33,973 bases of DNA from Pseudomonadaceae bacterium (GCA_019745275.1 JAIETJ010000096.1:1-33973), one strand, 5' to 3'. Counted from the stretch's first letter, positions 7,534 through 18,600 are shown. Notes: generated by a model from the letters alone, not told the origin. Numbers and translations: made by a program.

Positions 7534-8634
7534 TTACACGTTAAAACGGAAGTGCATCACGTCGCCGTCTTTGACGATGTATTCCTTGCCTTCCAAGCGC
7601 CATTTGCCGGCTTCTTTGGCGCCGGCTTCGCCTTTGTACTGGATGAAATCGTCGTAGGCGATGACTTCGGCGCGGATAAAGCCTTTCTCAAAATCAGTGT
7701 GAATCACCCCAGCCGCTTGCGGGCCGGTGGCGCCGACGCGGACTGTCCAGGCGCGCACTTCTTCAACGCCAGCGGTGAAGTAGGTTTGCAGATGGAGCAT
7801 GTTGTAGCCGGCACGAATCACCCGGTTTAGGCCTGGCTCTTCGAGGCCGAGGGCTTCGAGGAACATGTCTTTCTCTTCACCATCGTCGAGTTCGGCGATT
7901 TCCGCTTCGATCTTGTTGCACACCGGCACTACTATCGCGCCTTCAGCATCTGCAATGGCCTGCACCACGTCCAGCAGTGGATTGTTTTCGAAGCCGTCTT
8001 CGGCGACGTTGGCGATGTACATCACCGGCTTGCTGGTGAGCAGGTGAAAGCCTTTGATCAGGGATTTTTCATCGGTGCTCAGGTCCTTCATCAGGCTGCG
8101 TGCTGGCTTGCCTTCGGTGAAGTGATTGATCAACTGTTCGAGCAGGATTTTCTGCGCGCCGGCGTCTTTGTCGCCACCCTTAGCGTTGCGGGTGACTTTT
8201 TGCAGTTGTTTTTCGCAGCTGTCGAGATCGGCGAAAATCAGTTCGAGATCGATAATTTCGATGTCGCGCTTAGGGTCGACGCTGTTGGATACGTGAATCA
8301 CGTTCTCGTCTTCGAAGCAGCGCACTACGTGGGCGATGGCATCGGTTTCGCGAATGTTGGCCAAAAATTTGTTGCCCAGGCCTTCACCCTTGGAGGCGCC
8401 AGCCACGAGGCCGGCGATATCGACGAACTCCATGGTGGTTGGCAGGATGCGCTTAGGGTTGACGATGGCGGCCAAAGCGTCGAGACGCGGGTCGGGCATC
8501 GGCACTATGCCGCTGTTCGGTTCGATGGTGCAGAACGGGAAGTTCTCTGCCGCGATACCGGATTTGGTCAGGGCGTTGAACAGAGTGGACTTGCCGACGT
8601 TGGGCAGGCCGACGATGCCGCAATTGAAACCCAT
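7534..8634 (-). CDS. ychF: Redox-regulated ATPase / Obg-related GTPase-family protein YchF
   Basis: Universally conserved P-loop protein of the Obg group that prefers ATP and associates with ribosomes. The 366-aa product starts [19 protein letters not shown], with the P-loop at residues 9-16. It has the switch glycine motif VDIAGLV and, in place of the GTP-specific NKxD, NKIE, as expected for the YchF subfamily. A TGS domain fills the C-terminal quarter and ends [11 protein letters not shown]. The frame is open further upstream inside pth, but the ATG at 8634 has a good GAGGA ribosome binding site and gives the family N-terminus. It follows pth by 40 nt, a pairing common in gammaproteobacteria. 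Confidence 0.97.
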   Translation of the reverse strand: MGFNCGIVGLPNVGKSTLFNALTKSGIAAENFPFCTIEPNSGIVPMPDPRLDALAAIVNPKRILPTTMEFVDIAGLVAGASKGEGLGNKFLANIRETDAIAHVVRCFEDENVIHVSNSVDPKRDIEIIDLELIFADLDSCEKQLQKVTRNAKGGDKDAGAQKILLEQLINHFTEGKPARSLMKDLSTDEKSLIKGFHLLTSKPVMYIANVAEDGFENNPLLDVVQAIADAEGAIVVPVCNKIEAEIAELDDGEEKDMFLEALGLEEPGLNRVIRAGYNMLHLQTYFTAGVEEVRAWTVRVGATGPQAAGVIHTDFEKGFIRAEVIAYDDFIQYKGEAGAKEAGKWRLEGKEYIVKDGDVMHFRFNV

Positions 8635-8674
8635 GGTGTAATCCTCGCGCAGATAAATTCGGGGGGAAAGAGTG

Positions 8675-9259
8675 TTAAGCCTTTTGGCTGTGCAACTTGT
8701 GCATGGCTTTGCTCCAGTCGCCGGCGAGCATTTCTGGCAGGACGGCGAGGGCATTGTCGATGCTGGTGTCCAGTAGGTCTTGCTCGCTGCGCGGGGCGCG
8801 GCCGAGGACGAAGTTGGAAACCATGCTGCTGTGTCCGGGATGACCGATGCCAAGCCGCAGACGGTAAAAACTATTCTGATTGGCCAGCTGGGCGATGATA
8901 TCGCGCAAGCCATTGTGGCCACCGTGACCGCCGCCGAGTTTGAGCTTGGCGACCCCGGGTAGCATGTCGAGTTCGTCGTGGGCCACCAAAATAGCCTCTG
9001 GCGGGATGCGGAAAAAATTCGCCAGTGCAGCAACGGCTTGACCGCTGCGATTCATAAAGGTGGTGGGGATCAGTAAACGAACATCGCGGCCTTGATGGGT
9101 GAATTTACCCGTCAGACCAAAATACTTGCGGTCGCTGCTCAGGCTTGCGCCTTGTTTGGCGGCGAGGCGCTCAACAAAAAGGGCTCCTGCGTTATGCCGA
9201 GTCTGTTCGTATTCAACGCCCGGATTACCCAGGCCGACGATCAGTTGCACGGCGGTCAC
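8675..9259 (-). CDS. pth: Peptidyl-tRNA hydrolase
   Basis: Recycles peptidyl-tRNA released from stalled ribosomes by cutting the ester bond between peptide and tRNA. The chosen GTG start gives 194 aa beginning [14 protein letters not shown], the length I expect in Pseudomonas; an ATG 27 nt further up is in frame but adds a non-family extension. Catalytic residues are visible: the Asn of GLGNPG, the His of TRHNAG, the Asp of HDELD and the Asn of [12 protein letters not shown]. It lies between rplY and ychF on the same strand. Confidence 0.97.
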   Translation of the reverse strand: MTAVQLIVGLGNPGVEYEQTRHNAGALFVERLAAKQGASLSSDRKYFGLTGKFTHQGRDVRLLIPTTFMNRSGQAVAALANFFRIPPEAILVAHDELDMLPGVAKLKLGGGHGGHNGLRDIIAQLANQNSFYRLRLGIGHPGHSSMVSNFVLGRAPRSEQDLLDTSIDNALAVLPEMLAGDWSKAMHKLHSQKA

Positions 9260-9391
9260 GACAGAAGCCCTTTTAGCGAACTGCAAAACAACGTCTGCGA
9301 CAGATTCAGTTGAGCTGTAAAAATGGGTGCAAAGTGCTGATGTAACATCCGCTTTATAGCCATTTTCACTGCGTCTACTGGTTGCCTACAG

Positions 9392-9413
9392 GTTGTTTCG
9401 CGGTTCAAACAAC
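9392..9413 (-). terminator. Stem-loop just after rplY
   Basis: The inverted repeat GTTGTTT / AAACAAC has an 8-nt loop and begins 7 nt after the rplY stop. The stem is AT-rich and there is no T run, so it is a weak terminator or an mRNA 3'-end stabiliser in the rplY-pth gap. Confidence 0.35.
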
Positions 9414-9420
9414 GCTGCTG

Positions 9421-10017
9421 TTACTCAGCGTCTTTAACTACGCGCGAAGCGTGGATGTTGGCCACTGGCAAGTCTTTGCCATGAGCCAGAGCAACCAATT
9501 GCACGCCAGCTGGCAGAACCAGGTCGGACAAGTGCAGGATGGTGCCGATTTCAACTTTAGCCATGTCCACTTCGATGAACTCTGGCAGGTCGCTTGGCAG
9601 GCAAGAAACTTCAACTTCCACGGCGGTGTGGGAAACTTCGCCGCCTTGCTGCTTAACGCCAACCGAAGTTTCTTGGTTGGTGAAGTGCAATGGCACGTGA
9701 GCAGTTAGTTTCTGGCCAGCAACAACGCGAACGAAGTCAGCGTGCATTACGAACATTTTAACTGGGTGACGCTGCAGAGCTTTGATCAGTACGGTTTCAA
9801 CCGCGCCGTCAACGTTCAGGGCGATTACGTGGCTGAAAGCAGCCTCGTCTTCGAGCAGTTTGGCGACGTCTTTAGCGACCAGGCTGATCGATTGAGCGTC
9901 TTTGTCGCCACCGTAGATTACGGCTGGGATCAGGCTGGCGAGACGACGTAGGCGGCGGCTCGCACCTTTCCCTAGGTCGGAACGCACTTGAGCATTCAAA
10001 GTAAATTCAGTAGTCAT
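9421..10017 (-). CDS. rplY: 50S ribosomal protein L25 / general stress protein Ctc
   Basis: Binds 5S rRNA in the large subunit. The 198-aa protein is the long Ctc form: an L25 core (about residues 1-90, starting [22 protein letters not shown]) plus the C-terminal beta domain with the usual [15 protein letters not shown] segment and an acidic tail (VVKDAE). The ATG at 10017 follows a clear GGAG ribosome binding site; an upstream in-frame ATG at 10044 is less likely. A terminator separates it from prs upstream, so it may have its own promoter as well as receive read-through. Confidence 0.96.
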   Translation of the reverse strand: MTTEFTLNAQVRSDLGKGASRRLRRLASLIPAVIYGGDKDAQSISLVAKDVAKLLEDEAAFSHVIALNVDGAVETVLIKALQRHPVKMFVMHADFVRVVAGQKLTAHVPLHFTNQETSVGVKQQGGEVSHTAVEVEVSCLPSDLPEFIEVDMAKVEIGTILHLSDLVLPAGVQLVALAHGKDLPVANIHASRVVKDAE

Positions 10018-10096
10018 GGTGTATCTCCAGAGTAACAAGGCCAATAAAACAGCAACGCCTTACAGAACCTGCGACCGGTGCTGAAGGCGATTTGGC

Positions 10097-10120
10097 AAAA
10101 AGCCCCGCACTAGGCGGGGC
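10097..10120 (-). terminator. Intrinsic terminator downstream of prs
   Basis: The 7-bp GC stem (GCCCCGC / GCGGGGC, loop ACTAG in plus orientation) is followed, when read on the minus strand, by a run of T (complement of the A run at 10097-10101). It lies about 40 nt after the prs stop and before rplY. Confidence 0.8.
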
Positions 10121-10159
10121 GCATTTCGTTCGGCGCAACTGAGGCTAAGACTTGGGGTC

Positions 10160-11101
10160 TTAGCGGAACATTGCGCTGATCGATTCTTCATTGCTGATGC
10201 GGCGAACCGCTTCGGCAACTATCGGGGCGATATCCAATTGACGGATACGGCCACAGGCTTGTGCGGCGGCTGACAATGGAATGGTGTTAGTTACCACCAA
10301 CTCGTCGAGCACGGAATTTTCAATGTTTTCGATCGCGCGGCCTGACAGCACTGGGTGCGTACAGTAGGCGATCACCTTGGCGGCGCCATGGGCTTTCAGC
10401 GCTTTGGCGGCATGCCCGAGCGTGCCGGCGGTATCGACCATGTCGTCGACCAGTACACAGGTACGGCCTTCAACGTCGCCGATGATGTGCATGACTTCAA
10501 CTTGGTTGGCTTTTGGCCGACGCTTGTCGATGATCGCGAGGTCAACACCGAGCGTCTTTGCCACGGCACGGGCGCGCACTACGCCGCCAATGTCCGGGGA
10601 GACAATCATCAGGTTTTCAAAGCGTTGATCGACGATATCGTCCACCAGAATTGGCGAACCGTAGATGTTATCTACCGGAATATCGAAGAACCCTTGGATC
10701 TGGTCAGCGTGCAGGTCGACGGTCAATACCCGGTCGATACCCACCACTGTCAGCATGTCGGCCACTACTTTGGCGGTAATAGCTACCCGAGCCGAACGCG
10801 GACGGCGATCTTGGCGGGCGTAACCGAAGTAGGGGATCACTGCAGTGATGCGCGAGGCTGACGAGCGGCGGAAGGCATCAGCCATCACTACCAGTTCCAT
10901 CAGGTTGTCGTTAGTTGGCGCGCAGGTCGGCTGAATAATGAAAACATCTTTACCGCGAACGTTTTCATTGATTTCGGCGCTTATCTCGCCATCGGAAAAC
11001 TTGCCTACGGAGGCGTCACCGAGGGGGATATGCAGCTGACGTACGATACGCCGAGCTAGATCCGGGTTGGCATTCCCGGTAAAAACCATCATCTTGGACA
11101 C
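10160..11101 (-). CDS. prs: Ribose-phosphate pyrophosphokinase (PRPP synthetase)
   Basis: Makes phosphoribosyl pyrophosphate from ribose 5-phosphate and ATP, feeding purine, pyrimidine, histidine, tryptophan and NAD synthesis. The GTG start gives 313 aa beginning [16 protein letters not shown], the expected N-terminus; the frame is open upstream only towards the tRNA. Visible motifs are the catalytic flexible-loop region FGYARQDRR, the metal-binding [11 protein letters not shown] stretch and the PRPP loop [13 protein letters not shown]. It sits 45 nt after tRNA-Gln, downstream of ispE and lolB, in the usual Pseudomonas order. Confidence 0.97.
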   Translation of the reverse strand: MSKMMVFTGNANPDLARRIVRQLHIPLGDASVGKFSDGEISAEINENVRGKDVFIIQPTCAPTNDNLMELVVMADAFRRSSASRITAVIPYFGYARQDRRPRSARVAITAKVVADMLTVVGIDRVLTVDLHADQIQGFFDIPVDNIYGSPILVDDIVDQRFENLMIVSPDIGGVVRARAVAKTLGVDLAIIDKRRPKANQVEVMHIIGDVEGRTCVLVDDMVDTAGTLGHAAKALKAHGAAKVIAYCTHPVLSGRAIENIENSVLDELVVTNTIPLSAAAQACGRIRQLDIAPIVAEAVRRISNEESISAMFR

Positions 11102-11146
11102 GCACACTACCTGTCGGCTTAGGGTAACCGGGATGGGTACAGAATA

Positions 11147-11221
11147 TGGCAGGGGCGGCTGGATTTGAACCAACGCATGGCAGGATCAAAACCTGCTGCC
11201 TTACCGCTTGGCGACGCCCCT
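11147..11221 (-). tRNA. tRNA-Gln (anticodon TTG)
   Basis: The 75-nt cloverleaf is on the minus strand. The 7-bp acceptor stem AGGGGCG pairs with CGCCCCT, followed by discriminator G and an encoded CCA. The anticodon loop TTTTGAT lies between CAGG and CCTG and reads TTG. The D-arm (GCCAAGCGGTAAGGC) and T-arm (GTTCAAATC) are intact. The gene lies inside the lolB-ispE-prs run, so it must be processed out of the mRNA. Confidence 0.97.
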
Positions 11222-11245
11222 GTAACACACAGCTCTTTATTGCAT

Positions 11246-12124
11246 TCACTTCTTGAGCAGTTCTTTGAGCTTGCGGTGCAACATCGAGATGTTACGACCT
11301 TGGGCAACAAAGCACGGCAAAGTAGCTGGAAGTTGGTGGGCGACTTTATCAGCATCGTCCTTGTTTGGGAAGCTCCCAAACACACAAGCTCCAGTGCCGG
11401 TTAATCGAGTTGGAACAAATTTGTTCAACAAGATCAAAGCGTTATGTACTTCTGGATAACGCTTCTGGACCACCGGCTGACAGTCATTTCGACTGCTCCC
11501 CTCAAGAAGGCTGCGAAGTTTATTGGCCGGTGTGTCGCGTGTCAACTGTGGGTCGGCGAAAACTTCTGCAGTACTGACGCTAACTTGCGGAATGGCCACC
11601 AAAAACCAGGGTTCACTGAGCTCGACAGGGGTGAGGATTTCCCCGACCCCTTCGGCAAAGGCAGCGTGTCCGCGAACGAATACTGGTACATCGGCTCCGA
11701 GGCCTAAACCTAACTCGGCGAGTTGATCCTCGCTCCAGTCCAACTGCCAGAGGTGATTAAGACCGAGCAGGGTGGTGGCAGCATCGGAGCTACCGCCACC
11801 GAGGCCGCCGCCCATGGGCAGGTGTTTAGTCAGCCAAATATCGGCGCCTAGGGTGCAATGGCTGGCGTGTTGTAACTGGCGGGCGGCGCGCACGATTAGG
11901 TTGCTGTCGTGGGCAACCTCGGCCAGTTCGCTGTGTAGCTGTATTTGCCCGTCGGTGCGCAGGGCGAAGCTCAGTTGGTCGGCGTAGTCGAGAAACTGAA
12001 ACAAGGTTTGTAGCTGGTGATAGCCATCAGCGCGCCGGCCAACAATATGCAGCATCAGGTTGAGCTTGGCCGGCGCCGGTAAGGTTAAGGCGTGCGCCGG
12101 CGGCGTCAGATTGCTAGCCGACAT
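11246..12124 (-). CDS. ispE: 4-diphosphocytidyl-2-C-methyl-D-erythritol kinase
   Basis: Phosphorylates CDP-methylerythritol in the MEP pathway of isoprenoid synthesis. The 292-aa GHMP-family kinase has the N-terminal [10 protein letters not shown] with catalytic Lys20 and the ATP-binding glycine-rich stretch [17 protein letters not shown], with the usual ADVPVF a little later. The C-terminal [10 protein letters not shown] segment is also typical. The ATG directly abuts the lolB stop (one base between), so the two are probably co-translated. The first dozen residues ([10 protein letters not shown]) are a variable leader. Confidence 0.96.
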   Translation of the reverse strand: MSASNLTPPAHALTLPAPAKLNLMLHIVGRRADGYHQLQTLFQFLDYADQLSFALRTDGQIQLHSELAEVAHDSNLIVRAARQLQHASHCTLGADIWLTKHLPMGGGLGGGSSDAATTLLGLNHLWQLDWSEDQLAELGLGLGADVPVFVRGHAAFAEGVGEILTPVELSEPWFLVAIPQVSVSTAEVFADPQLTRDTPANKLRSLLEGSSRNDCQPVVQKRYPEVHNALILLNKFVPTRLTGTGACVFGSFPNKDDADKVAHQLPATLPCFVAQGRNISMLHRKLKELLKK

Positions 12125-12125
12125 T

Positions 12126-12758
12126 TTATTGGCCGAGCTGGCGCGGCTGCCAGTCCTTAATCACTAGGGTGACATCGAGTTTTGGGCCGTGCAGTTTGAT
12201 TCGCTCCGGCAACCAGTAACCGTTTTGTTCGACGTAGCTGAGGTATTCCACCTGCCAGCCATCCTGCGCAAGCGCGGCTAGTCGGCTAGTACTGTCGAGG
12301 GTCAGCTGGCTTTTGCTGTCGTCGGCGGGCAAACCGCGAACCCACCAGAATAAATGCTCAACAGGCAGGCTCCAGCCCAGCTGTTGCTGCAATAGGGCTT
12401 CGGCCGATTCGGCTTGAAAACTGCCGCGGTTGGCGGCTTCCAAGCTGACTTTGCCGGGCCGTCCGGTGAGTCGGGCGGCGCCGCCACCCATGGGGCCGGC
12501 GAGGCGAATATCAAAGTAGTCTTGCCGTTGCAGCCAAAACAAGGTGGCGCTGGCGCTCTCGGTTTTGCCGTCGGGGCGCTCGATGCGCAGACCAATTTTA
12601 CCGCTGATCTCCCAGCCGTCGAGCTTACTGACTTGCTCTTTATGGCTCTGCCAGAGCGTGGGGTCACCCTGACCGCTGAGGGTTTCGTGCGAGGTGAGGC
12701 CGGCGCAGCCGCTCAGCAGCGCTAGGCAGCAGGCGGCAATTAATAAGCGAAAAGGCAT
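12126..12758 (-). CDS. lolB: Outer-membrane lipoprotein insertion protein LolB
   Basis: Outer-membrane receptor that takes lipoproteins from LolA and places them in the membrane. The 210-aa precursor has a signal peptide with lipobox LLSGC and the lipidated Cys18. The mature part shows the LolB pattern: [10 protein letters not shown], then [19 protein letters not shown] and the late [20 protein letters not shown]. The neighbours (TPR lipoprotein before it, ispE after it) are the standard Pseudomonas arrangement. The spacing to the upstream gene is only three bases. Confidence 0.96.
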   Translation of the reverse strand: MPFRLLIAACCLALLSGCAGLTSHETLSGQGDPTLWQSHKEQVSKLDGWEISGKIGLRIERPDGKTESASATLFWLQRQDYFDIRLAGPMGGGAARLTGRPGKVSLEAANRGSFQAESAEALLQQQLGWSLPVEHLFWWVRGLPADDSKSQLTLDSTSRLAALAQDGWQVEYLSYVEQNGYWLPERIKLHGPKLDVTLVIKDWQPRQLGQ

Positions 12759-12761
12759 GAT

Positions 12762-14486
12762 TTAGAGTGTCTCTGTACCGGTCAGGCGCAACACTGTGCT
12801 GCGAATGGCGGGGCTGTCGGGAGTGTTTTCCAGTGCTTGCGCCCACACTTGGCGAGCTTCGCGTTGCTTGCCATTGACCCATAACACCTCACCTAGATGG
12901 GCGGCTACTTCGGCGTCGGGGAAGCGCTCTAATGCTTGGCGCAGCAAGGCCTCGGCTTCATCCAGCTGGCCTTGGCGATAATTAACCCAGCCAAGGCTGT
13001 CGAGCACGGCGGGATCGTCTGGGCTGAGCTGGTGGGCTTGCTCGATCAGCTGGCGCGCCTCGCTAAAGCGTGTGGTGCGATCGGCCAAGGTGTAGCCGAG
13101 CGCGTTCAGGGCCATGGCGTTGTTCGGCTCGCGAGCCAAGATAAAACGCAGGTCGGTTTCCAGTTGGGCTAAATCGTTGCGTTTCTCCGCCAGCATGGCG
13201 CGGGTGTACAGCAGATTTAAATCGTCGGGAAACAGCAGCAAGGCTTGCTGGATAACTTGCCAAGCACGCGGGCTTTGTTGGTGCTTGGTCAGTGCTTCGG
13301 TTTCGATTAGGTACAGTTGAATGGCGTAATCAGGCTGACGCTCGCGGGCTTTGGCGAGATGATTGCTCGCCTCTTCAATGCGCTTGGCGCCAAGTAATAG
13401 GTCGGTTTGGCGCAGTTGCGCGCTGAGGAACTCATTACCAGGGCCGACTAAGTCGTACTCGATCAAGGCGCCTTCGAGGTTGTGCTGCTCCTCATAAACC
13501 CGGCCAAGATTAAAGTGCGCGGCGTCGAGGTGGCTGCCGCGGATAATCAGCTCTTGCAGGTAGTTCGAGGCTTCTTGCCAGTCTTGGCCTTCGAGGCAAA
13601 CCAGGGCCAGTGAAAAGCGCAGATCATCATCGTCGGGGAATTGCTGAACCAAGCGATTAAACTCGATGCGTGCATCGTCTAGGCGCTCTTGCTCGACCAG
13701 TAGGCGGGCGTAGGTCAGGCGCAGGCGTTTGTCGTCTGGGTGCAGTTCGATACCGTCTTCCAGCAGCGGCAGCGCTTCATCGCTACGATCCAACGCCTGC
13801 AGTAAGCGTACGCGCATTAACAGCGGGGGTACTTGCTGGCTGCTGGCGGGGTGATCTTCAAGCAGGGCTAAGCCGGCTTCGGGTTTGCCATCTTGTTGCA
13901 GTAGCAGGGCTTTACCGAACAGCAACTGGCTGTTTTCGGGGTGCTTAAGCAGTAAGCGGTCGAAGCTTTGCATCAGCCCCGCTCGCGTTTCTGGATCGGT
14001 TTCGGCGGCCGATAAGGCGAGAAAGTCGAAGTTGGTGTCGCCCTGAGCCTGCAGCACTTTTTCCATATATTGCATGGATTTGTCGTAGCGGCCGGCTTGC
14101 GCCATTTGGATCGCGGCGGCGCGCTGTGCATCGAGATTGCTCGGGGCGCTTTTGGCCCAAATCAACGCGCTGTCTTGTGCGGCCTGATTGGCGCCGAGGT
14201 ATTCGGCAATCCGAAAAGCCCGTTCGGCAACGCCGGCGTCCTGGGTGCTCTGGGCTTGTGCCATATAGCCGTCGAGGGCTAAGTCGTAACGATTACGCTG
14301 CCCGGCTAGCTCGGCTGACAGCAAGGTGACCAAGCTTTCTTGGCTAAACGAGCCGTACACCACGGGCGCACTGGGTGGCGCGGGTGTGGCTAGCAATGGT
14401 TCGCTAGGCGGCTGGCTAGGAGCTTTGAGGGTTTGACAGCCGCCCATAAAAGCCAGAGCGGAGATCAAGGCAACAGTTTTTTTCAT
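12762..14486 (-). CDS. TPR-repeat lipoprotein
   Basis: The 574-aa exported lipoprotein consists mainly of tetratricopeptide repeats. The N-terminus [17 protein letters not shown] gives a signal peptide with lipidated Cys17, followed by a proline-rich linker (about 20-45). Repeated helix pairs run through the rest, with TPR-like segments such as [33 protein letters not shown] and [19 protein letters not shown]. The ATG at 14486 was preferred because it gives the lipobox; an upstream in-frame start would bury it. The role is unproven; such proteins usually work as scaffolds in the envelope. It is divergent from hemA and heads the lolB-ispE run. Confidence 0.92.
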   Translation of the reverse strand: MKKTVALISALAFMGGCQTLKAPSQPPSEPLLATPAPPSAPVVYGSFSQESLVTLLSAELAGQRNRYDLALDGYMAQAQSTQDAGVAERAFRIAEYLGANQAAQDSALIWAKSAPSNLDAQRAAAIQMAQAGRYDKSMQYMEKVLQAQGDTNFDFLALSAAETDPETRAGLMQSFDRLLLKHPENSQLLFGKALLLQQDGKPEAGLALLEDHPASSQQVPPLLMRVRLLQALDRSDEALPLLEDGIELHPDDKRLRLTYARLLVEQERLDDARIEFNRLVQQFPDDDDLRFSLALVCLEGQDWQEASNYLQELIIRGSHLDAAHFNLGRVYEEQHNLEGALIEYDLVGPGNEFLSAQLRQTDLLLGAKRIEEASNHLAKARERQPDYAIQLYLIETEALTKHQQSPRAWQVIQQALLLFPDDLNLLYTRAMLAEKRNDLAQLETDLRFILAREPNNAMALNALGYTLADRTTRFSEARQLIEQAHQLSPDDPAVLDSLGWVNYRQGQLDEAEALLRQALERFPDAEVAAHLGEVLWVNGKQREARQVWAQALENTPDSPAIRSTVLRLTGTETL

Positions 14487-14650
14487 GGGTGCAAAATTCG
14501 ACTTGCCGGCGGTCTGGGCATCATGACACAAGCCGCCAGCCATGCCCAAGCAGGCGACGGTCATCTATCTGTAGTTGCGTGCGTGGAGGTTGTTCTATAG
14601 CCGGCGAAGTAGGACAATCGGCCGTTTTCCGACACTGTCAGCGACCCTGC

Positions 14651-15925
14651 ATGGCCTTCCTTGCTCTAGGTATTAACCATAAAACCGCTTCTGTGGCTGT
14701 GCGAGAGCGCGTGGCCTTTAGTCCTGAGCGCTTGATTGGGGCGCTGCAACAGCTCTGTCAGCACACCTGCAGCCGTGAGGCGGCGATTCTCTCGACCTGT
14801 AATCGCAGTGAACTGTACCTCGAGCAGGACAGTCTAGATGTCGAGCAGATTTTGCTCTGGCTGGCCGATTATCACGGTCTGGATGTGGCCGAGCTGAATG
14901 CGTGCGCCTATGTACATGCTGATGAGCAGGCTGTGCGGCACATGATGCGGGTCGCCAGTGGGCTCGACTCAATGGTGCTCGGTGAGCCGCAAATTTTTGG
15001 CCAGTTAAAATCCGCCTACGCGGTAGCGCGTGAGGCTGGCACCGTTGGTCCGCTGTTGGGCCGGCTGTTTCAGGCCACTTTCAGCACCGCTAAGCAGGTG
15101 CGCACCGATACCGCGATTGGCGAAAACCCGGTATCGGTGGCCTTTGCTGCGGTCAGCCTAGCCAAGCAGATTTTCAGCGACCTGCACCGCAGCCAAGCCT
15201 TGTTGATTGGTGCCGGCGAGACCATTAGCTTGGTCGCCCGCCATCTGCACGACCAAGGTATTAAGCGCATCGTGGTGGCCAACCGGACCCTAGAACGGGC
15301 CAGTCAGTTGGCCGAACAGTTTGGCGCGCATGCGGTACTGCTCTCGGAAATCCCGAATGAGTTGGTTAACAGCGATATCGTGATCAGTTCCACGGCCAGT
15401 CAGTTGCCGATTCTTGGCAAGGGCGCGGTCGAACGGGCGCTGAAACTGCGCAAGCACAAACCGATTTTTATGGTCGACATCGCCGTGCCGCGCGATATCG
15501 AGCCGGAAGTCGGTGAGCTCGACGACATCTATTTGTACAGCGTCGATGACCTGCATGAAGTGATCGCGGAAAACCTCAAAAGCCGCCAAGGCGCCGCTCA
15601 AGCAGCCGAAGAAATGGTCATGTTGGGCGCCGAAGACTTCATGCAGCGGCTGCGCGCGTTGGCGGCAGTGGATGTGCTTAAAGCGTATCGCCAGCAAGCC
15701 GAGCGCTTGCGTGACGAAGAGTTGAGCAAAGCCCTGCGCTTGCTCGCCAATGGTGGCGCCGCCGAGGAAGCCATGGCGCAATTGGCGCGCGGTCTGACCA
15801 ATAAATTGCTGCATGCACCCAGTGTGCAACTGAAAAAACTCTCCGCCGCCGGTCGCTTCGATGCGCTGGCCATGGCTCAAGAACTATTTGCTCTCGAAGA
15901 GAGTTCGGACAAAACCATTCAATGA
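14651..15925 (+). CDS. hemA: Glutamyl-tRNA reductase
   Basis: First committed step of C5 tetrapyrrole synthesis: reduces glutamyl-tRNA to glutamate-1-semialdehyde with NADPH. The 424-aa protein starts [15 protein letters not shown]. The catalytic nucleophile is Cys50 in STCNRSELY, followed by the [14 protein letters not shown] substrate segment, the NADPH-binding [13 protein letters not shown] motif and the C-terminal dimerisation helices. The frame is open upstream to 14489, but that part has no family similarity. The stop overlaps the prfA start (ATGA), a conserved hemA-prfA arrangement. It is divergent from the TPR lipoprotein gene across 164 bp. Confidence 0.97.
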   Translation: MAFLALGINHKTASVAVRERVAFSPERLIGALQQLCQHTCSREAAILSTCNRSELYLEQDSLDVEQILLWLADYHGLDVAELNACAYVHADEQAVRHMMRVASGLDSMVLGEPQIFGQLKSAYAVAREAGTVGPLLGRLFQATFSTAKQVRTDTAIGENPVSVAFAAVSLAKQIFSDLHRSQALLIGAGETISLVARHLHDQGIKRIVVANRTLERASQLAEQFGAHAVLLSEIPNELVNSDIVISSTASQLPILGKGAVERALKLRKHKPIFMVDIAVPRDIEPEVGELDDIYLYSVDDLHEVIAENLKSRQGAAQAAEEMVMLGAEDFMQRLRALAAVDVLKAYRQQAERLRDEELSKALRLLANGGAAEEAMAQLARGLTNKLLHAPSVQLKKLSAAGRFDALAMAQELFALEESSDKTIQ

Positions 15926-17004
15926 AAGCCTCACTGTTAAACAAACTCGACGTACTGCAAGACCGTTTCGAGGAGCTCACGGCGCAACTTGGTGACGCCG
16001 AAGTGATCAGCAATCAGCCGCAATTTCGCGCCTACTCCAAGGAGTACGCCGAGGTTGATCCGGTTATTCAGGCCTATCGGCAAGTGCTTAAGGTCCAAGA
16101 TGACCTTGCCGGCGCGCAGGCGTTGCTCAAAGACAACGACCCCGACATGCGTGAAATGGCGGTCGAGGAAGTGGCGCAAGCCAAAGAACAACTGATCGAG
16201 CTGGAAGCCAACTTGCAGCGCATGTTGCTGCCACGCGATCCGCGTGATGGGCGTAACGTGTTTCTCGAAGTTCGGGCCGGCACCGGCGGCGACGAGGCAG
16301 CGATTTTTTCTGGCGATCTGTTTCGCATGTATTCGCGTTACGCCGAACGCCAAGGCTGGCGGGTGGAGATTTTGTCGGAAAACACCGGCGAGCATGGCGG
16401 TTATAAAGAAGTGATCGCCCGGGTTGAAGGCGATAACGTGTACGGCAAACTCAAGTTCGAATCCGGTGCGCACCGCGTTCAGCGGGTTCCCGAGACCGAG
16501 TCGCAGGGCCGGATTCACACCTCCGCCTGCACCGTCGCGGTTTTGCCTGAACCCGATGAACAGGTGGCGATTGAGATCAATCCGGCCGATTTACGCGTTG
16601 ACACCTATCGCTCCTCCGGTGCCGGTGGTCAGCACGTTAACACCACCGATTCGGCGATTCGTATCACCCATATTCCCACCGGCACCGTGGTGGAATGCCA
16701 AGAAGAACGCTCGCAGCATAAGAACCGCGCCCGCGCCATGTCTTGGCTGTCGGCCAAGCTGCAAGACCAGCAAGACGCCGCTGCCCATAAAGAAATCTCC
16801 GACAGCCGTAAATTGCTGGTCGGCTCAGGCGACCGCTCCGAGCGCATCCGCACCTACAACTTCGCCCAGGGGCGGGTCACCGATCATCGCATCAACCTGA
16901 CCCTGTATTGCTTGGCCGATGTCTTGGCCGGTGGCGTCGAGGCGGTGATTACCCCGTTGTTGGCTGAGTATCAAGCGGATCAGTTAGCCGCTTTGGGTGA
17001 CTAA
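15922..17004 (+). CDS. prfA: Peptide chain release factor 1
   Basis: Recognises UAA and UAG and triggers peptide release. The 360-aa length is typical. The catalytic GGQ is present in [13 protein letters not shown], and the codon-reading PxT motif appears as PET in [10 protein letters not shown], followed by [12 protein letters not shown]. The C-terminus ends [10 protein letters not shown]. Translation is coupled to hemA by a 4-nt overlap, and prmC, whose product methylates the GGQ glutamine, follows at once. Confidence 0.98.
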   Translation: MKASLLNKLDVLQDRFEELTAQLGDAEVISNQPQFRAYSKEYAEVDPVIQAYRQVLKVQDDLAGAQALLKDNDPDMREMAVEEVAQAKEQLIELEANLQRMLLPRDPRDGRNVFLEVRAGTGGDEAAIFSGDLFRMYSRYAERQGWRVEILSENTGEHGGYKEVIARVEGDNVYGKLKFESGAHRVQRVPETESQGRIHTSACTVAVLPEPDEQVAIEINPADLRVDTYRSSGAGGQHVNTTDSAIRITHIPTGTVVECQEERSQHKNRARAMSWLSAKLQDQQDAAAHKEISDSRKLLVGSGDRSERIRTYNFAQGRVTDHRINLTLYCLADVLAGGVEAVITPLLAEYQADQLAALGD

Positions 17005-17005
17005 G

Positions 17006-17836
17006 ATGGCCAGCATCGAGCAACTGCTGTTGCAGGCCGATCTCGCCGATTCGCCCAGCGCCAAGTTGGATGCCGAATTGTTGTTGGCCGCCGCCTTGGG
17101 CAAGTCGCGCAGCTACCTGCGCACCTGGCCGGAGCGTGAAGTCGAGGCGGCTTGCGCCGAGCAGTTTGCCGCCCACCTCACGCGCCGTCGCAATGGCGAG
17201 CCAGTGGCCTATATTCTCGGCCGGCAGGGCTTTTGGAGCTTGGATTTAGAAGTTGCCAGCCACACCCTGATTCCGCGTCCCGACACCGAATTACTGGTCG
17301 AGACGGCGCTGGCTTTGCTGCCAGCCAGCCCGGCCGCGCTGCTCGACTTAGGCACCGGTACGGGCGCCATTGCACTGGCCTTGGCCAGTGAACGGCCGCT
17401 GTGGCACGTTAGTGGGGTTGATCGCGTTGAGGCGGCGGTGGCCTTGGCCGAAGCTAATCGGGCGCGCCTGCAGTTGGCCAATTCGCGCTTTGCCGCCAGC
17501 CACTGGTTCTCGGCACTGGCTGGCCAGCGCTTTGATCTTATCGTCAGCAACCCGCCGTATATCGCCGCCGGTGATCCGCACCTGAGCCAAGGTGATGTGC
17601 GTTTCGAGCCGAGCAGTGCGTTGGTGGCCGGGGTCGATGGGCTGGATGATCTGCGCGCGATTATCCAACAGGCCCCTGAGTATCTCCAACCCGCTGGCTG
17701 GTTGTTGCTGGAACACGGTTTTGATCAGGCCGAGGCGGTGCGCGAACTCCTCAGCGCGCAAGGCTTCGTGACGGTCGAGAGTCGCCGCGATCTGGGCGGC
17801 CATCAACGAATTTCTCTTGGACAATGGCCGCTATGA
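17006..17836 (+). CDS. prmC: Release factor glutamine N5-methyltransferase
   Basis: Methylates the glutamine of the GGQ motif in RF1 and RF2. The 276-aa product has the N-terminal helical substrate domain (DAELLLAAALGKSRSYL), the SAM-binding LLDLGTGTGAIALALA and the diagnostic NPPY in SNPPYIAAG. It starts with ATG one base after the prfA stop; a GTG at 16997 inside prfA is an alternative start that adds only three residues. Its stop overlaps the next gene, moeB. Confidence 0.96.
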   Translation: MASIEQLLLQADLADSPSAKLDAELLLAAALGKSRSYLRTWPEREVEAACAEQFAAHLTRRRNGEPVAYILGRQGFWSLDLEVASHTLIPRPDTELLVETALALLPASPAALLDLGTGTGAIALALASERPLWHVSGVDRVEAAVALAEANRARLQLANSRFAASHWFSALAGQRFDLIVSNPPYIAAGDPHLSQGDVRFEPSSALVAGVDGLDDLRAIIQQAPEYLQPAGWLLLEHGFDQAEAVRELLSAQGFVTVESRRDLGGHQRISLGQWPL

Positions 17837-18600
17837 ATCTGCAACTTAGCGATGAAGAACTGCTGCGTTACAGCCGGCAGATTTTACTGGCGCAGGTGGA
17901 CATTGCCGGCCAGCTGAAGCTGAAAAACAGCCGCGTACTGATCGTCGGCCTCGGCGGTCTTGGCTCGCCGGTGGCGCTGTATCTAGCGGCTGCTGGGGTT
18001 GGTGAATTGCATCTGGCGGATTTCGATACGGTCGATCTAACCAATCTGCAACGGCAGATCGCTCACGACAGCCACAGCATCGGTCAGCTGAAAGTTGAGT
18101 CGGCCGCCAGCCGCCTGCGGGCGATCAATCCGGCCATCAGTCTGAAACTTTATCCGGCCGGTTTAGATGCCGACTCGCTGGATGGCGCCGTGGCGGCGGT
18201 CGATCTGGTGCTTGATTGCTCCGATAATTTCAGCACCCGCACGGCGGTAAATACCGCCTGTGTGAAAGCGCTCAAACCCTTGGTTAGCGGCGCGGCGATT
18301 CGTCTCGAAGGCCAGCTGGCGGTGTTCGACCCGCGCCGTGCCGAGAGCCCTTGCTACCACTGCCTGTACGGGCACGGCAGCGAGGCCGAGTTAACCTGCA
18401 GCGAAGCCGGTGTGCTCGGCCCATTAGTGGGTTTGGTCGGCAGTTTGCAGGCGCTTGAAGCGCTGAAGGTATTGGCCGAGTTTGGCGAGCCATTGGTGGG
18501 TCGCTTACTGTTGATCGACGGCTTTAGCAGTCGCTTTCGCGAACTCAAGGTTAAGCGCGATCCGGCGTGCAGCGTCTGCGGTAGCGGCGATGGCCAGTGA
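17833..18600 (+). CDS. moeB: Molybdopterin-synthase adenylyltransferase (ThiF/MoeB family)
   Basis: E1-like enzyme that adenylates the C-terminus of the sulfur carrier MoaD for molybdopterin synthesis. The 255-aa protein has the nucleotide loop VGLGGLGSP, the [13 protein letters not shown] segment, the catalytic Asp of DCSDNF and two Cys pairs (CYHC, CSVC) for a structural zinc. The start was set at the ATG inside the ATGA overlap with prmC; another ATG nine bases up would add three residues. It lacks a rhodanese domain, so it is the short bacterial form. A ThiF role cannot be ruled out, but the place between prmC and murI is that of moeB in Pseudomonas. Confidence 0.92.
   Translation: MNLQLSDEELLRYSRQILLAQVDIAGQLKLKNSRVLIVGLGGLGSPVALYLAAAGVGELHLADFDTVDLTNLQRQIAHDSHSIGQLKVESAASRLRAINPAISLKLYPAGLDADSLDGAVAAVDLVLDCSDNFSTRTAVNTACVKALKPLVSGAAIRLEGQLAVFDPRRAESPCYHCLYGHGSEAELTCSEAGVLGPLVGLVGSLQALEALKVLAEFGEPLVGRLLLIDGFSSRFRELKVKRDPACSVCGSGDGQ

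Noticed and set aside
8044-8898. Long plus-strand open frame opposite ychF and pth
   Set aside because: It is a shadow of the GC-rich minus-strand genes, which have clear family motifs; the translated frame has no motif and no start signal.
14575-14601. TTGCGT and TATAGC as a promoter for hemA
   Set aside because: The spacer is only 15 nt and both hexamers are imperfect, so it is not listed as a feature.
16477-16500. RF1 has PET where E. coli RF1 has PAT in its codon-reading motif
   Set aside because: The motif is PxT in the family and PET is, as I recall it, the usual form in Pseudomonas, so it is not evidence for changed stop-codon use.
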